Made by a program: the position numbers and the translations under genes
The notes under the pieces: model-generated
What the model was told of the DNA's origin: nothing
The model's input: the letters and a program-made list of their open reading frames with translations, nothing else
Databases searched by the model: none
From: Cryomorphaceae bacterium ASP10-05a
Lineage (GTDB): Bacteria > Bacteroidota > Bacteroidia > Flavobacteriales_D > Sanyastnellaceae
Direction: 5' to 3'
Length of the DNA stretch: 46,527 bases
Assembly (NCBI GenBank): GCA_000981645.1
Contig: LAQC01000024.1
Coordinates: 4,789-51,315 of the forward strand
In this document: positions 26,173 to 38,300 of the stretch, piece by piece
Position numbering within the stretch: position 1 is the first letter of the stretch
How the letters are laid out: every line of letters begins with the position of its first letter

Positions 26173-29100
26173 ATGATTAAGTCATTTGTTTCGATAGCAA
26201 TTCTAATTTTTCTCTTATCAGCATGTTCTGAAGAGACAAAAACCACTTCAGAAAGCACAACTAATACTGAGGAAGAAATGGGGTTTTCTCTAATTCCCTC
26301 TGCAAAAAGCGGCATTACATTCAAAAACAACATCGTTGAGTCAGAAGAATTAAATCATTTAACGTGGGACGCTTTTTTTTACGGTGGAGGTGTTTCCATT
26401 GGAGATTTAGATGATGACGGTCTTCCAGACATCTATTTTACCGGCAATCAAACAAGTGATGTTATTTATAAAAATCTCGGAGGCTTAAAGTTCCAAGACG
26501 TAACTCCCCAATTAATCAAAGAAGAAGTCTCCTGGTCTAACGGAGTTACCATGGCAGATGTCAATGGCGATGGTTTGCTAGACATCTATGTAAGCAAGAC
26601 TCACTGGGGTAAAGACAAAGAAAAAGTAGAGCTTAGAAAAAACAAATTATACATAAACAAAGGCGGCATGACCTTTAGTGAAGAAGCTGAAGTTTTTGGA
26701 TTAGACAATGAGAGCTATAGCACACAAGCATCTTTCTTTGATTATGATGGCGACTCAGACTTGGACGTATTCCTTTTAAACTCGCCCTCCAATAACCTTC
26801 AACAAAAAGTAGAATATTCAACTTCAGAGTTTCCGGATTTCTGCACTGATAGGTTACTAAGAAATGATGGGTCATCGTTTACCGATATAACGACTGAAGC
26901 TGGTGTTCATGCTCTTTCCTTTGGCTTAGGGGTAATCACCCAAGACTTAAATCATGATGGCTTAACAGATATATATGTAGCTAATGATTATGAAAAACCC
27001 GATTACTATTATATTAATAATGGGAATGGAACATTCACAAATAAGCTTGACCAGAACTTTAAGCACACTTCCAATACTGCTATGGGAGTTGACGCTGGAG
27101 ACATAAACAATGATGCGCTTTCAGATCTTTGTGTTTTAGACATGCAGTCGGAAAGTCACTACAGGTCTAAGACCAATATGCCTTCCATGTCCACAGAAAC
27201 ATTTTTCAATTATGTTTCTAAAGGATATAACTATCAATACATGACCAATGTTCTTCAAAAGAATAATGGCACGGGGTTCTTCTCAGACATTGCGCAGATG
27301 GCAGGAATATCCAGTACAGACTGGAGCTGGTCGGTATTGATAGAAGACTATGATCATGACGGCATGAATGACATTTTTATCACCAACGGAATCAACCGAG
27401 ACATAAGGAATAATGACTTTAGTCAAGAATTCGATAAGTTATTAGAAAATAATGAGCGAATTGACCTCTTCGAACTAGCGAACAAAACACCTAGTACTAA
27501 AATTTCCAATTATCTGTACTCTAATAACGGAGACTTTACGTTTTCAAACAAGTCTGAAGACTGGAACACAAACCATCCCTCATTTTCTTACGGAGCGGCC
27601 TATGGTGATTTAGATAATGATGGGGATTTAGATTTAGTCGTAAATAACAATGAGGAAGAGCCCTTTTTATATGAAAATCTCACATCTGGAAATAATTGGA
27701 TCTCAATCAAAATAAAAGGGAAAGGGAAAAACACGAGAGGACTAAATAGTAAAGCAATCATATTCTCAAACGGAAAGAAGCACTACAAAGAGCTTTCTCC
27801 GACAAGAGGCTATCAATCTAGCGTAGAAGATAAATTCAACTTTGGATTGGGTAAGTGTGAAAAAATAGATAGCCTAATCATCATTTTTCAAGACGGTTCT
27901 AGTGTTAAGAAATTCGATGTCTTAACTAACCAAGAGTTAATTATCAATGAGACTGACTCTAAAAGACAACCTATTAAAGTATATGATTTCCAAGCACCCT
28001 CTTTCAAAAGAGTTGCCCAATCTATTGGATTAGAAACCGCTCACAAAGAAAATGATTTTGACGATTGGGAAAATGAAATTTTACTTCCTCATAGGGAGTC
28101 TAGGAATGGCCCTAAAATGGCCTCTGGAGACCTAAATGGTGATGGTTTAGAAGACATTATAATTTGCAGCGCAGCAGGCCAAACGCCAACGGTATATTCT
28201 CAAACGGGCACTGGCTTTTCAGAAACAAATGGAACGTGGATGGAATCTAAACTACAAGAAAATGTGGATGTACAAATTTTAGATTTCAATGCAGACGGCT
28301 TACTCGATTTTTACTTAGTCAATGGAGGAAACCACCTGCCAAAGGATCATGAAGACTATAAAGATGAGCTATTCTTAAATTCACCGTCAGGCTTTGCAAA
28401 GCAGATCACAACCGAAACTATCAATGGGTCATGTGCAGCTACAGGCGACATAAACAATGACGGATTCACTGATTTATTTATAGCAGGGAACAACACCCCA
28501 AACAGCTATCCAAACAGCGATGGTAATGTCATCTATTTTGGGAACAAAGAAGGCAGCCTCTCTGTATCTACCTCTCTTACAGAAAACACTCCTTTAGGGA
28601 TGATAAAAGATGCTCAACTAATCGATTTAAATAATGATAGCTACCCTGAGCTTATCGTACTTGGTCATTGGATGAGTCCTACCATTCTATGGAATAATGA
28701 GGGAGTATTTGACAAGTTCTCTCCTGTTGGAAATCTAAATGGCTGGTGGTATTCACTAGAACCATCAGACGTTAATGGAGATGGGCATATAGACTTTATA
28801 TGCGGAAACATGGGTCTAAATAATAAATACCACCCTTCCTCCGAAAAGCCCCTCAAATTATATCAATCTGATTTTGACAATAACAACACGAATGATATTG
28901 TACTCGCCAAACCATTCGAAGGAAAGTATGTTCCCGTAAGAGGCCGTGAATGTAGCTCCGAACAAATGCCATTTTTAGAGGACGAATTTGACAACTATGA
29001 AGGCTTCGCAAACGCAACTATTGAAGAGGTTCTCGGAGAAGATAAAATATCAAAAGCCGCATTCTTTCAAGTGAATGAATTCAGGAGTGGAATCTTATTG

Positions 29101-29445
29101 AACGATGGAAATGGTAAGTTCAACTTTAAACCCTTTCCTAACCTAGTGCAGTCTTTTCCAGTTTTAGATATAGTAACGCATGACCTAAACAATGATGGAA
29201 AACTCGACTTTATTTTAGCAGGCAACCACTACGATGCTGAGGTAGAAACCACCAGACATGATTCTGGGAATGGATTGATTCTTATGAGCACACAGACTGA
29301 AGAACACCTCGTATTAACCGGTATTGAGTCTGGGTTTTTCGCTCAAGGAAATGTGAAATCTCTATTGAAAATGAAATTTGGAAAGAGCGATCTTCTTCTT
29401 GTAGGAAATAACAATAGTAAGATTGGAGCATATTTTATAGAATAA
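26173..29445 (+). CDS. VCBS/FG-GAP repeat lipoprotein with ASPIC/UnbV domain
   Basis: 1090-residue surface lipoprotein: lipobox LLSAC with lipidated Cys18. It has about fourteen FG-GAP/VCBS Ca-binding loops of the form D-x-[DN]-x-DG-x-x-D (for example DLDDDGLPDIYF, DVNGDGLLDIYV, DLNGDGLEDIII, DLNNDGKLDFIL), making one or two seven-bladed propellers (about 70-480 and 650-1080). Between them, near 500-590, lies an ASPIC/UnbV domain (NWISIKIKGKGKNTRGLNS to FQDGS). This is the CRTAC1-like family abundant in Bacteroidota, often beside SusC/SusD transporters, which are absent here. The role is probably adhesion or glycan contact; not proven. Monocistronic, 44 bases before maeB. Confidence 0.9.
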   Translation: MIKSFVSIAILIFLLSACSEETKTTSESTTNTEEEMGFSLIPSAKSGITFKNNIVESEELNHLTWDAFFYGGGVSIGDLDDDGLPDIYFTGNQTSDVIYKNLGGLKFQDVTPQLIKEEVSWSNGVTMADVNGDGLLDIYVSKTHWGKDKEKVELRKNKLYINKGGMTFSEEAEVFGLDNESYSTQASFFDYDGDSDLDVFLLNSPSNNLQQKVEYSTSEFPDFCTDRLLRNDGSSFTDITTEAGVHALSFGLGVITQDLNHDGLTDIYVANDYEKPDYYYINNGNGTFTNKLDQNFKHTSNTAMGVDAGDINNDALSDLCVLDMQSESHYRSKTNMPSMSTETFFNYVSKGYNYQYMTNVLQKNNGTGFFSDIAQMAGISSTDWSWSVLIEDYDHDGMNDIFITNGINRDIRNNDFSQEFDKLLENNERIDLFELANKTPSTKISNYLYSNNGDFTFSNKSEDWNTNHPSFSYGAAYGDLDNDGDLDLVVNNNEEEPFLYENLTSGNNWISIKIKGKGKNTRGLNSKAIIFSNGKKHYKELSPTRGYQSSVEDKFNFGLGKCEKIDSLIIIFQDGSSVKKFDVLTNQELIINETDSKRQPIKVYDFQAPSFKRVAQSIGLETAHKENDFDDWENEILLPHRESRNGPKMASGDLNGDGLEDIIICSAAGQTPTVYSQTGTGFSETNGTWMESKLQENVDVQILDFNADGLLDFYLVNGGNHLPKDHEDYKDELFLNSPSGFAKQITTETINGSCAATGDINNDGFTDLFIAGNNTPNSYPNSDGNVIYFGNKEGSLSVSTSLTENTPLGMIKDAQLIDLNNDSYPELIVLGHWMSPTILWNNEGVFDKFSPVGNLNGWWYSLEPSDVNGDGHIDFICGNMGLNNKYHPSSEKPLKLYQSDFDNNNTNDIVLAKPFEGKYVPVRGRECSSEQMPFLEDEFDNYEGFANATIEEVLGEDKISKAAFFQVNEFRSGILLNDGNGKFNFKPFPNLVQSFPVLDIVTHDLNNDGKLDFILAGNHYDAEVETTRHDSGNGLILMSTQTEEHLVLTGIESGFFAQGNVKSLLKMKFGKSDLLLVGNNNSKIGAYFIE

Positions 29446-29459
29446 CGCTCCTCTAATGT

Positions 29460-29467
29460 TACTTTTG
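29460..29467 (+). promoter_or_regulatory. maeB-ruvA-sprA promoter, -7 box TACTTTTG
   Basis: TACTTTTG fits TAnnTTTG and ends 22 bases before the maeB ATG (29490). Because maeB, ruvA and sprA follow with overlap or very short gaps, it probably drives all three. Confidence 0.6.
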
Positions 29468-29489
29468 CCCTCTTCATTAACGCATTTCC

Positions 29490-31757
29490 ATGAGTTTAAA
29501 AAATAAAAAAGACGCCCTCGACTATCATTCTAAAGGAAGAAGAGGAAAAATAGAAGTTATTCCTACTAAGCCCTATAGTTCTCAGCGTGATCTGAGTTTA
29601 GCCTATTCTCCGGGAGTGGCAGAACCATGTCTAGAGATAGCTAAGAATCCAGAAGATGCTTATAAGTATACTACAAAAGGGAATTTAGTAGCTGTAATCA
29701 CCAACGGTACCGCAGTTCTAGGATTAGGAGACATCGGTCCTCTAGCGTCTAAGCCAGTAATGGAAGGAAAAGGACTGCTTTTTAAAATATTCGCTGATAT
29801 TGATGTTTTTGATATCGAAATAGACGCATCAGACGTAGATAAATTCGTGGAAACAGTAAAGGCCATCTCTCCCACATTTGGAGGAATAAACCTTGAAGAC
29901 ATAAAAGCACCTGAAGCATTCGAAATAGAGGAACGGTTAAAAGCAGAGTTAGACATTCCTGTCATGCATGATGACCAGCATGGAACGGCTATTATCTCTT
30001 CAGCAGCATTATTAAATGCTCTAGAGCTTGCTGAAAAAAACATCCAAGACGTAAAAATTGTAATAAGTGGTGCGGGAGCTGCCGCCATGGCTTGTGCTGA
30101 CTTATATATTTGTCTAGGCGCTAGAATTGAGAATATCTTAATGCTAGACAGTAAAGGCCTTATCACTGACGACAGAGAAGGTTTAGATAAAAGAAAACAA
30201 AAGTACGCGAGCAAAAGACGAAACACTGATTTGGCAGATGCCATGAAAGGCTGTGATGTCTTTTTAGGTTTAAGTAAGGGAAACATAGTTTCCGTGGACA
30301 TGGTCAAGTCCATGGCTGCAAAACCAATCGTATTCGCATTAGCTAACCCTGATCCAGAAATTAGTTATAAAGAGGCCTGTTCAGCCCGAGAAGACATTAT
30401 TATGGCTACTGGAAGATCTGATAATCCTAACCAAGTAAACAACGTATTAGGGTTTCCATATATATTCAGAGGAGCTCTAGATGTAAGAGCTACCGTGATC
30501 AATGAAGAAATGAAATTGGCTGCTGTAAAAGCCATCGCTCTTTTAGCAAAAGAAGCTGTTCCTGAAGAAGTAAGTCTCGCGTATGGGGAGCAGAACATAA
30601 CCTTTGGTAAAGACCTTATTATTCCCAAACCTTTAGACCCAAGATTAGTCACTCACGTATCTACTGCCGTAGCTAAAGCCGCCATGGCCTCAGGTGTTGC
30701 AAAAGAGCCAATTACTGACTGGGAGTCTTATCAATTATCCTTAGAAAAAAGACTCGGAAACGACAATAAGCTTCTTAATACTATTACTGATAAGGCGAAG
30801 AAAAATCCTAAAAAGGTGGTTTTTGCTGAAGCAGATAACTTTAAAATTCTTAAAGCCGCTGAAACCGCATTAGAAGAAGGCATAGCGACACCTATATTAT
30901 TAGGAGAAGAAGAAAAAATTCACTCCATTATTGAAGAAAACGGTCTTGACTTAACTCGTGTAGAAATTATTGACCCCAAATCTTTATCTCGAAAGAAGGA
31001 CAGGCAAGAATTCGGGGGACTTCTCTTTGAAAAAAGAAATAGAAAAGGTCTCACTCTTATCGAAGCAGAAAAACTGATGAGAGACCGAAATTACTTTGGT
31101 GCTATGCTCGTAGAAACGGGATATGCTGACGCTATGATTTCTGGAATGACCAGAAGTTACAGTGATGTTATCAAACCGGCACTTAAAATTATAGGCCTAG
31201 AGGAGGAAAGCACTCTAGTAGCAGGAATGTATATCCTTCAAACCAAAAATGGCCCAGTTTTCTTTGCCGATACGACAGTTAATGTAGACCCAACAGCAGA
31301 GGAAATAGCCGAAATCACAAAACTTGTAGCTACAGCAGTAAGAAGGTTTAAAGTAACACCAAGAGTAGCTCTTCTCTCTTATTCAAACTTTGGCTCCTCC
31401 AAAGGTCCAGACCCTGAAAAAATGGCTAGCGCTATAAAAATTATCCATGATACTCAGCCAACGCTAGTGGCAGATGGAGAAATTCAAGCAAATTTCGCGC
31501 TAAACAATGACATGATTAAAGAGGCGTTTCCATTTTCAGATTTAAAAAACGGAAGAGTAAACACACTAATATTTCCAAACTTATCTGCTGGTAACATCGC
31601 TTACAAACTCATGCAAGAAATGGGAGGCATCGAAGCTATCGGCCCTCTCCTATTGGGTATGAAGAAATCCTTCCATATTCTCCAATTGAACTGCTCGGTT
31701 AGAGAAATTGTTAATATGACCACTATAGCTGTGGCTGAAGCTCAGTCTAAAAAATGA
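29490..31757 (+). CDS. maeB: NADP-dependent malic enzyme with phosphotransacetylase-like domain
   Basis: 755-residue enzyme that decarboxylates malate to pyruvate with NADP. The malic domain (about 15-150) has the Tyr of YSPGVAEPC and metal/substrate block HDDQHGTAI; the NAD(P) domain (about 160-400) has Rossmann motif GAGAAAMACADL and ALANPDPEIS. The C-terminal 325 residues are a PTA_PTB (phosphate acetyltransferase) domain (VFAEADNFKILKAAE, MISGMTRSYSDVIKPAL, NVDPTAEEIAEI), thought to act in allosteric control by acetyl-CoA rather than catalysis. Length and order match MaeB-type enzymes. The stop overlaps the ruvA start by four bases. Confidence 0.97.
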   Translation: MSLKNKKDALDYHSKGRRGKIEVIPTKPYSSQRDLSLAYSPGVAEPCLEIAKNPEDAYKYTTKGNLVAVITNGTAVLGLGDIGPLASKPVMEGKGLLFKIFADIDVFDIEIDASDVDKFVETVKAISPTFGGINLEDIKAPEAFEIEERLKAELDIPVMHDDQHGTAIISSAALLNALELAEKNIQDVKIVISGAGAAAMACADLYICLGARIENILMLDSKGLITDDREGLDKRKQKYASKRRNTDLADAMKGCDVFLGLSKGNIVSVDMVKSMAAKPIVFALANPDPEISYKEACSAREDIIMATGRSDNPNQVNNVLGFPYIFRGALDVRATVINEEMKLAAVKAIALLAKEAVPEEVSLAYGEQNITFGKDLIIPKPLDPRLVTHVSTAVAKAAMASGVAKEPITDWESYQLSLEKRLGNDNKLLNTITDKAKKNPKKVVFAEADNFKILKAAETALEEGIATPILLGEEEKIHSIIEENGLDLTRVEIIDPKSLSRKKDRQEFGGLLFEKRNRKGLTLIEAEKLMRDRNYFGAMLVETGYADAMISGMTRSYSDVIKPALKIIGLEEESTLVAGMYILQTKNGPVFFADTTVNVDPTAEEIAEITKLVATAVRRFKVTPRVALLSYSNFGSSKGPDPEKMASAIKIIHDTQPTLVADGEIQANFALNNDMIKEAFPFSDLKNGRVNTLIFPNLSAGNIAYKLMQEMGGIEAIGPLLLGMKKSFHILQLNCSVREIVNMTTIAVAEAQSKK

Positions 31758-32338
31758 TAGATTACTTAAAGGGAAAACTCGTAGAAAAATCTCCTACGCA
31801 TGCCATTGTAGAATGTGGAGAAATAGGTTATTTCGTAAACATTTCAGTAACCACTTATGGCCTTCTGCCCGATACAGAGACCTGTCTAATCTGGACGCAC
31901 TTTATAGTCAGAGAAGATGCCCAAGTTTTATATGGATTTGCAGATAAAGATGAACGAGACGTTTTCAGAAAACTTATTTCTGTTAGTGGTGTTGGTGCCA
32001 ATACTGCTCGAATGATTTTGAGCGGAATGAACCCAAATGAAGTTAGATCTACTATCCAGAACCAAAACGCTAATGCTCTTAAAGGAATCAAAGGAATAGG
32101 AGCCAAATCTGCCCAAAGAATTATTGTAGATTTGCACGACAAAATTTCTGGATCAGAAAATAATCAAGAAAATATAACATTTGTGGGCAATAGCGTTAAA
32201 AATGATGCGTTAATAGCTTTGTCCTCATTAGGATTTGATAAGACCAAAACTGACAAAACCCTTGATAAATTAATCAAAGCGGAAGAAAATGAAATCTCTG
32301 TAGAGAGACTCATAAAGCTTGCGCTCAAGCAGTTGTAA
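31754..32338 (+). CDS. ruvA: Holliday junction DNA helicase subunit RuvA
   Basis: 194-residue subunit that binds the four-way junction and loads RuvB for branch migration. The N-terminal OB fold (1-62, MIDYLKGKLVEKSPTHAIVE) is followed by two helix-hairpin-helix motifs: SGVGANTARMILSGM and KGIKGIGAKSAQRIIVDL. The C-terminal domain III that contacts RuvB (about 150-194, DALIALSSLGFDKTKTDKTLDKLI) is complete. The ATG overlaps the maeB stop (ATGA), so translation is coupled; sprA follows nine bases later. ruvB and ruvC are not in the window. Confidence 0.97.
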   Translation: MIDYLKGKLVEKSPTHAIVECGEIGYFVNISVTTYGLLPDTETCLIWTHFIVREDAQVLYGFADKDERDVFRKLISVSGVGANTARMILSGMNPNEVRSTIQNQNANALKGIKGIGAKSAQRIIVDLHDKISGSENNQENITFVGNSVKNDALIALSSLGFDKTKTDKTLDKLIKAEENEISVERLIKLALKQL

Positions 32339-32347
32339 AATAAAAAA

Positions 32348-35300
32348 GTGAGATTCAAGGCCAAAAATACTATCAAGCTATCTATAGTTTTATTACTAGT
32401 AATAAGTGTAATTACTGGATATGCCAGAACCGCTTTTTCTGATTACATCATCCCTGTAATAATTCCTTCTGACGAAGCTCCATACAGAAACGCTATACCC
32501 GCAGACACCACTGACTTACCTTTCCCTATACAAGATCAAGGAATTAACCCTTCTGAGCAAGGTGCTTTAGGTGTTAACCTTCAAAACCCAGACAACATCA
32601 ATTCTGAAGTTGTATACGATCCTGAAACAGGAACTTACAGCATTATTCAAACCATAGGAGACAGCCTTTATTTCAGAACCCCTATTGAGCTGACTCAAGA
32701 TGAATATTTAAACTACGACTTCACAAAAAGTTTATCAGAGTATTGGAATAAGCAGCAAGATGAAGTTGATGAAGAAAGCCAAGCATACGCGCCTAAAATG
32801 ACCATCGATAGTAAAGGGTTTGCGAATATTTTCGGTAGTAACGAAATCGAAATTCGACCTCAAGGATCGGCAGAGTTAAGTTTTGGTATTAATGTTAGTA
32901 AAACGGATAACCCAAGAATTCCACAAAGACAACGAAGCCAGACCAACTTTGAGTTTGATCAAAGAATTCAGCTAAATGTGGTCGGGAATATAGGAACCAA
33001 GCTACAGCTTGCAACTAATTATAATACTGAAGCGACATTTGATTTTGAAAACCAAATGAAGCTCGAACATACAGGAGGTGAAGATGAAATTATTCAAAAA
33101 ATAGAGGCTGGGAATGTTAGTCTTCCCTTATCGGGGACTCTAATTCAAGGTTCCCAAAGTTTATTCGGAATGAAACTTGAGACTAAGTTTGGAAGACTAA
33201 AAAATACAACAGTCCTTTCTCAGCAAAAAGGAGAAAGAAAAGAAATCACCGTAGAAGGGGGGGCACAAACTCAGACGTTCGACATTAAAGCAGACGCCTA
33301 CGAAGCCAATAAACACTACTTCCTTTCTCGTTACTTTAGAGATCAATATGATGTGGCGATGCAAAGTTTACCAATAGTAAATTCTGCCATTAACATCACC
33401 AGAATAGAAGTGTGGGTAGTGAATACCCAAGCAAATACTCAAAACGTAAGAAACCTAGTCGCCTTTACAGATTTAGGAGAAAATACTGCTTATCAATCCT
33501 CTGGTTACGCTAATCCTGGAGTATTATTCCCAGCTAACTCTTCTAGACTTCCAGATAACACTCAAAACACCATTTACGAACAAATGGTTAATAATCCTGA
33601 AGTACTCGGCTACAGTGGGGCCATTAGTGCTATTCAAGGACTGAATCAGAACTTCCAACAGGGAGTTCACTTCGAACGTGTAGGAAACGCCAGAAAGCTA
33701 AGCCCTTCTGAGTTTACTTATAACGCTAGATTAGGTTTTGTGAGTTTAAGACAATCACTAAACAATGCCGAGGTCTTAGCCGTTTCTTATGAGTACACCG
33801 AAGGAGGAGATACGTATCAGATTGGTTCTTTATCTCAAGACGGAATAACAGCACCGAGCGCACTTATTCTGAAAATGCTAAAGAGTTCTATTACTCAAGT
33901 CGTAGACGCTAGCGGTAATGCTGCGCCTTTATGGGGTTTAATGATGAAAAACGTTTACAGCATGGGTGCTTTTGGTGTAAACAAAGATGACTTTAGACTA
34001 GACATCTGGTATAATAATCCAGCAACTGGAATAGATCAGAATTACATTCCTAGAGACCCTCTTGATGGAAAACTCTTAGTTCAAGTATTGGACATGGATA
34101 AAATCAATGTCAATGGAGAACCTTACCAAGATGGAGTGTTCGATTTCGTGGATAACGCAGCTACTCAAGGAGGATTAATTAACTCACAGAATGGACGGCT
34201 ATACTTGCCTACAGTAGAACCTTTTGGTGCTCATCTAGCCGGTTACATTCAAGACTCTGCAAGCGTTTATAATATGTCTGAAAATGATGTGAATTCATTA
34301 ATTAGCCAAGTTGTATTCCAAGAGCTATATGACAGTACGAAAACAGCAGCTCAGCAGATACCAGCCAAAAACAGATTCAGTATCAGAGGGCAGTATAAAT
34401 CCAGCTCAAGTAGTGAGATTAGCTTAAACTCCATCAATATTCCTCAAGGGTCTGTATCTGTTACATCCGGAGGGGTTAAACTCATTGAAAATCAAGATTA
34501 CACCGTAGATTACAATCTGGGGAGAGTTCGAATTCTAAATGAAAGTTTATTAGATAGTGGAACGCCTATTAGTGTTTCCCTTGAGAGTAACTCGTTATTT
34601 AATATTCAGACTAAAACCTTACTAGGAACTAGATTTGATTATGAAGTTAATAAAGACTTAAATATTGGAGCGACCCTATTAAACCTTAGAGAAAGGCCGC
34701 TAACGCAAAAGATAAATGTAGGTGACGAACCTGTAAACAACACTATAGTTGGTGCCGACATCAAGTATAGAGCTGAAAGTAGGTTTATTACTTCTTTGGT
34801 AGATAAACTTCCGTTCTATGAGACTAAAGCTAAATCTACTATAGATTTTAATGCTGAGGGAGCTTACCTTATTCCTGGTTACTCAAGAGCTATTGGTAAA
34901 AATGGTAATGCATATATAGATGATTTTGAAGGAAGTCAGTCTACGATAGACCTTAGAGCATTAAATCAATGGTTCTTAGCGAGCACGCCTAGACATCAAT
35001 CGGATTTATTTCCAGAGGCGCTGATAGAAGATAGCATACTAATTAACTACAATAGGGCTAAAATGAGTTGGTATCAAATTGATCCAATTTTTTATCAAAC
35101 TAACTCCAGCATAGAAGGAGTAGACGAATTAGTACGGAGTGATCATAGAATGCGGGAAGTTCTAGAGGAAGAAGTTTTTCCAGATAGAGAGCTGTCTCCG
35201 GGAACACCTAGAAATATTGCTACGCTGGATATGACCTACTATCCAGAAGAAAGAGGACCTTATAATTATGACCTGCCTGAAGCTGACTCTCCTACCGAAT

Positions 35301-38300
35301 CAGCTGGGTTAACTCCCGACGGTTTATTAGCAGACCCAGAGAGTAGATGGGGCGGTATCCAAAGGGCATTAACTGTAAATGATTTTGAGTCGAGTAACAT
35401 TGAATTTATTCAATTCTGGCTTATGGACCCTTTTAACGAAGACTCTCCTAACGAAAATGGCGGTGAATTATATTTCAATTTAGGAAATGTAAGTGAAGAT
35501 ATTCTAAGTGATTCTGGCCTTAGTTTTGAAAATGGATATCCTAGCGAAAGCCAGACGAATGAAGTAGACTCTACTAACTGGGGCTTTATTCCAGACCCGA
35601 GCAACTTTAATGTTGTAAACGCTTTTGATAATACCTCTCCTAATTATATACTTCAAGATCTTGGTATAGACGGATTAAATAGTACAGATGAGGCTACGTT
35701 TTTCGAGAATGAATACCAATATTTAACTGCATTACAGGGTCCTTTAACGACTGAGGCTTACAACACTATATTAGCTGATGTCTCTGCAGATGATTATCAA
35801 TACCCAAGAAGAAACATCTCAGGGGGTTTAAATACTTTAGAAAGACATAAGAACTTCAATGCTTATGAAGGGAACTCCTTAAACCAACAAGAAGCAGCTA
35901 CCACTATTCCTAATACAGAAGATATTAATAAGGATAATACACTCAACACTATAGAGAGCTATTACCAATATAAAGTAAGCTTAAACCCTCAGGATTTAGC
36001 AGTAGAGAATATTGGTAATAATTACCTTACAGATGTATTCCAAACTACTAAAAACACAGAAGCTACATCGGATAGGCCTATTACTTGGTATCAGTTTAAA
36101 ATCCCAGTTAGAGATTTTGAGAAAAGTTTTAATGGGATTACTGATTTTAGAAGTATACGTTTCCTTAGAATGTTTATGAAGGATTGGGATGAAGAAGTTA
36201 CGTTAAGATTCGCCAGATTAGAGCTAATAAGAGGTGAGTGGAGAGTTTACCAAGAGTCTTTACAAGAAGCTGGAGAAATTGACCAAACAGATGGCGATGA
36301 AACTACATTCGTGGTTAACGCTGTTAACATAGAAGAAAACTCCAATAGGGAGCCTATTCGTTATGTAGAACCTCCTGGTATTAACAGGGAAATAGACGTG
36401 GGAGCCGCTAACCTTAGAAACCTTAACGAGCAGAGTCTGTCCATGGAGGTCTGTAACTTACAAGATGGTGATAGCCGAGCAACCTATCGAAATGTAAATT
36501 TCGATATGCGGATGTATGAACGGCTGAAAATGTTTGTCCATGCAGAAAGTGGAGATTTAAATAATCCTTTACAGAAAGGCGACTTGGCCTGTTTCTTAAG
36601 ACTAGGTAGTGACTTTGACGAAAATTATTATGAATATGAAATCCCTCTGACAATAACAGACCAGGATGATAATTCTGCTGAAGCTATCTGGCCAGATGAT
36701 AATATCTTCGATATCAAATTAGACTTACTGCAGCAAGCTAAAACCCAAAGAAATAACGCAAACTTCAACATAACCACTGTTTATGAGGCGTCCAACGCCC
36801 CCTCAGGATCAAGGATTAGGGTTAAAGGGAATCCTAACCTAGCGAATGTGGTCACGGTTATGATTGGGTTAAAAAATCCAGACAAGGATAACAATCCTTA
36901 TGCAACCGATGACGGCCTCTCTGAATGTGGTGTAGTTTGGGCCAATGAATTAAGATTGACTGATTTCAATAATAAAGGTGGAGGGGCAGCACTGGCCACC
37001 TTAAGTACTTCTCTAGCCGATTTCGGGAACTTCTCTGTAGCAGGATCTATTTCTACACCAGGGTTTGGCAGTTTAGAAGAAAGAATTCAAGAGAGACAGC
37101 GAGAAACCGTTCGTACTTTAAACCTCAGTACCACTTTACAGATGGGTAAACTCTTCGGTGAAGATCTCGGAGTTCAGTTACCTGTTTATATGGGCTACTC
37201 ATTGAGTGAAACTACCCCACAATTTGATCCATTATCACCTGACGTAGAATTATTCGATTCGACTAGTGATTTATCTCCTACCGATGCGGCTAAACGAAGA
37301 GATATCAGTAAATCTCTGACTACACGAAGAAACATCAACTTTTCGAATGTAAGAATTAGTCCTAAAGGAAAAGACAAAAAAAGTACTAAAGACGGCCCTA
37401 AAGCAAGCGCAGGGAAAGGACCTGGAAAATCTGACAAGAAAAAACAAACGCCCTTCTACAGTGTTAAAAATTTCTCGGTAAGCTACAACTATAGTGATAT
37501 TGAATCTCGAGACATAAATACTGAGAAAGATCTTACTATTAATGAAAGCGCAGGATTGAATTATGCTTTTTCTTATAAGCCTGTAGAAGTGAAACCATTC
37601 TCTAACATTGGATTTATTAAAAATACTAAAGCACTCAAATTCGTTAAAGACTTCAACTTTAACATAGGGCCTAAACAATTAGGATTTAGTACCACTATGG
37701 ACAGAATGTACAGAGAAAGTGCCATTAGAGATAATACAGCAATTCTTCTAGGGTATGAAACAGATGCCATCATACTTCCCCAAATAGTTAAAAATTGGAA
37801 TTGGAATAGAAATTATACGTTCAGGTATGATTTAACTAAGTCATTAAAATTTGACTTTAACGCCAGTAACCAGGCACTTATTAGACAACCGCAAGGTGCT
37901 AGAGACCGATTCTCAAAAGAAGAGTATAAAGACCAAGTAGCTGCGCTAAATGGTCTAGGAACTGACACTGTAGGAATAGCACCTGGTATTACCACTGGCT
38001 ATAACCATAGTGCAGGTCTAAATTACAAACTTCCGCTAGACAAGTTTCCTGTTATCAACTTCATAAGTGCTGATGCGGCATATGGCACCTCATACAATTG
38101 GGGAAGAGCACCATTCTCACAAGATAGTTTAGGTAACACGATAGAAAATAGCAGAAATATTACGCTGAATGCTCAGGCAAACTTTGCAACGCTCTACAAC
38201 AAGTCTGACTTCTTAAAAGCCTTGAGCAAAGGGAAAACACCTAAGAAGAAAGAGAAAGATGACGAAGAGGAAGTGGATGGATTCGGTGAAACCATAGAAG

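Noticed and set aside
29660-30313. 217-codon antisense ORF inside maeB
   Set aside because: It is an out-of-frame shadow of a clear malic enzyme gene; Ser- and Ala-rich composition without motifs.
37271-37678. 135-codon antisense ORF inside sprA
   Set aside because: sprA is intact across it; the ORF has no start context, motif or plausible fold.
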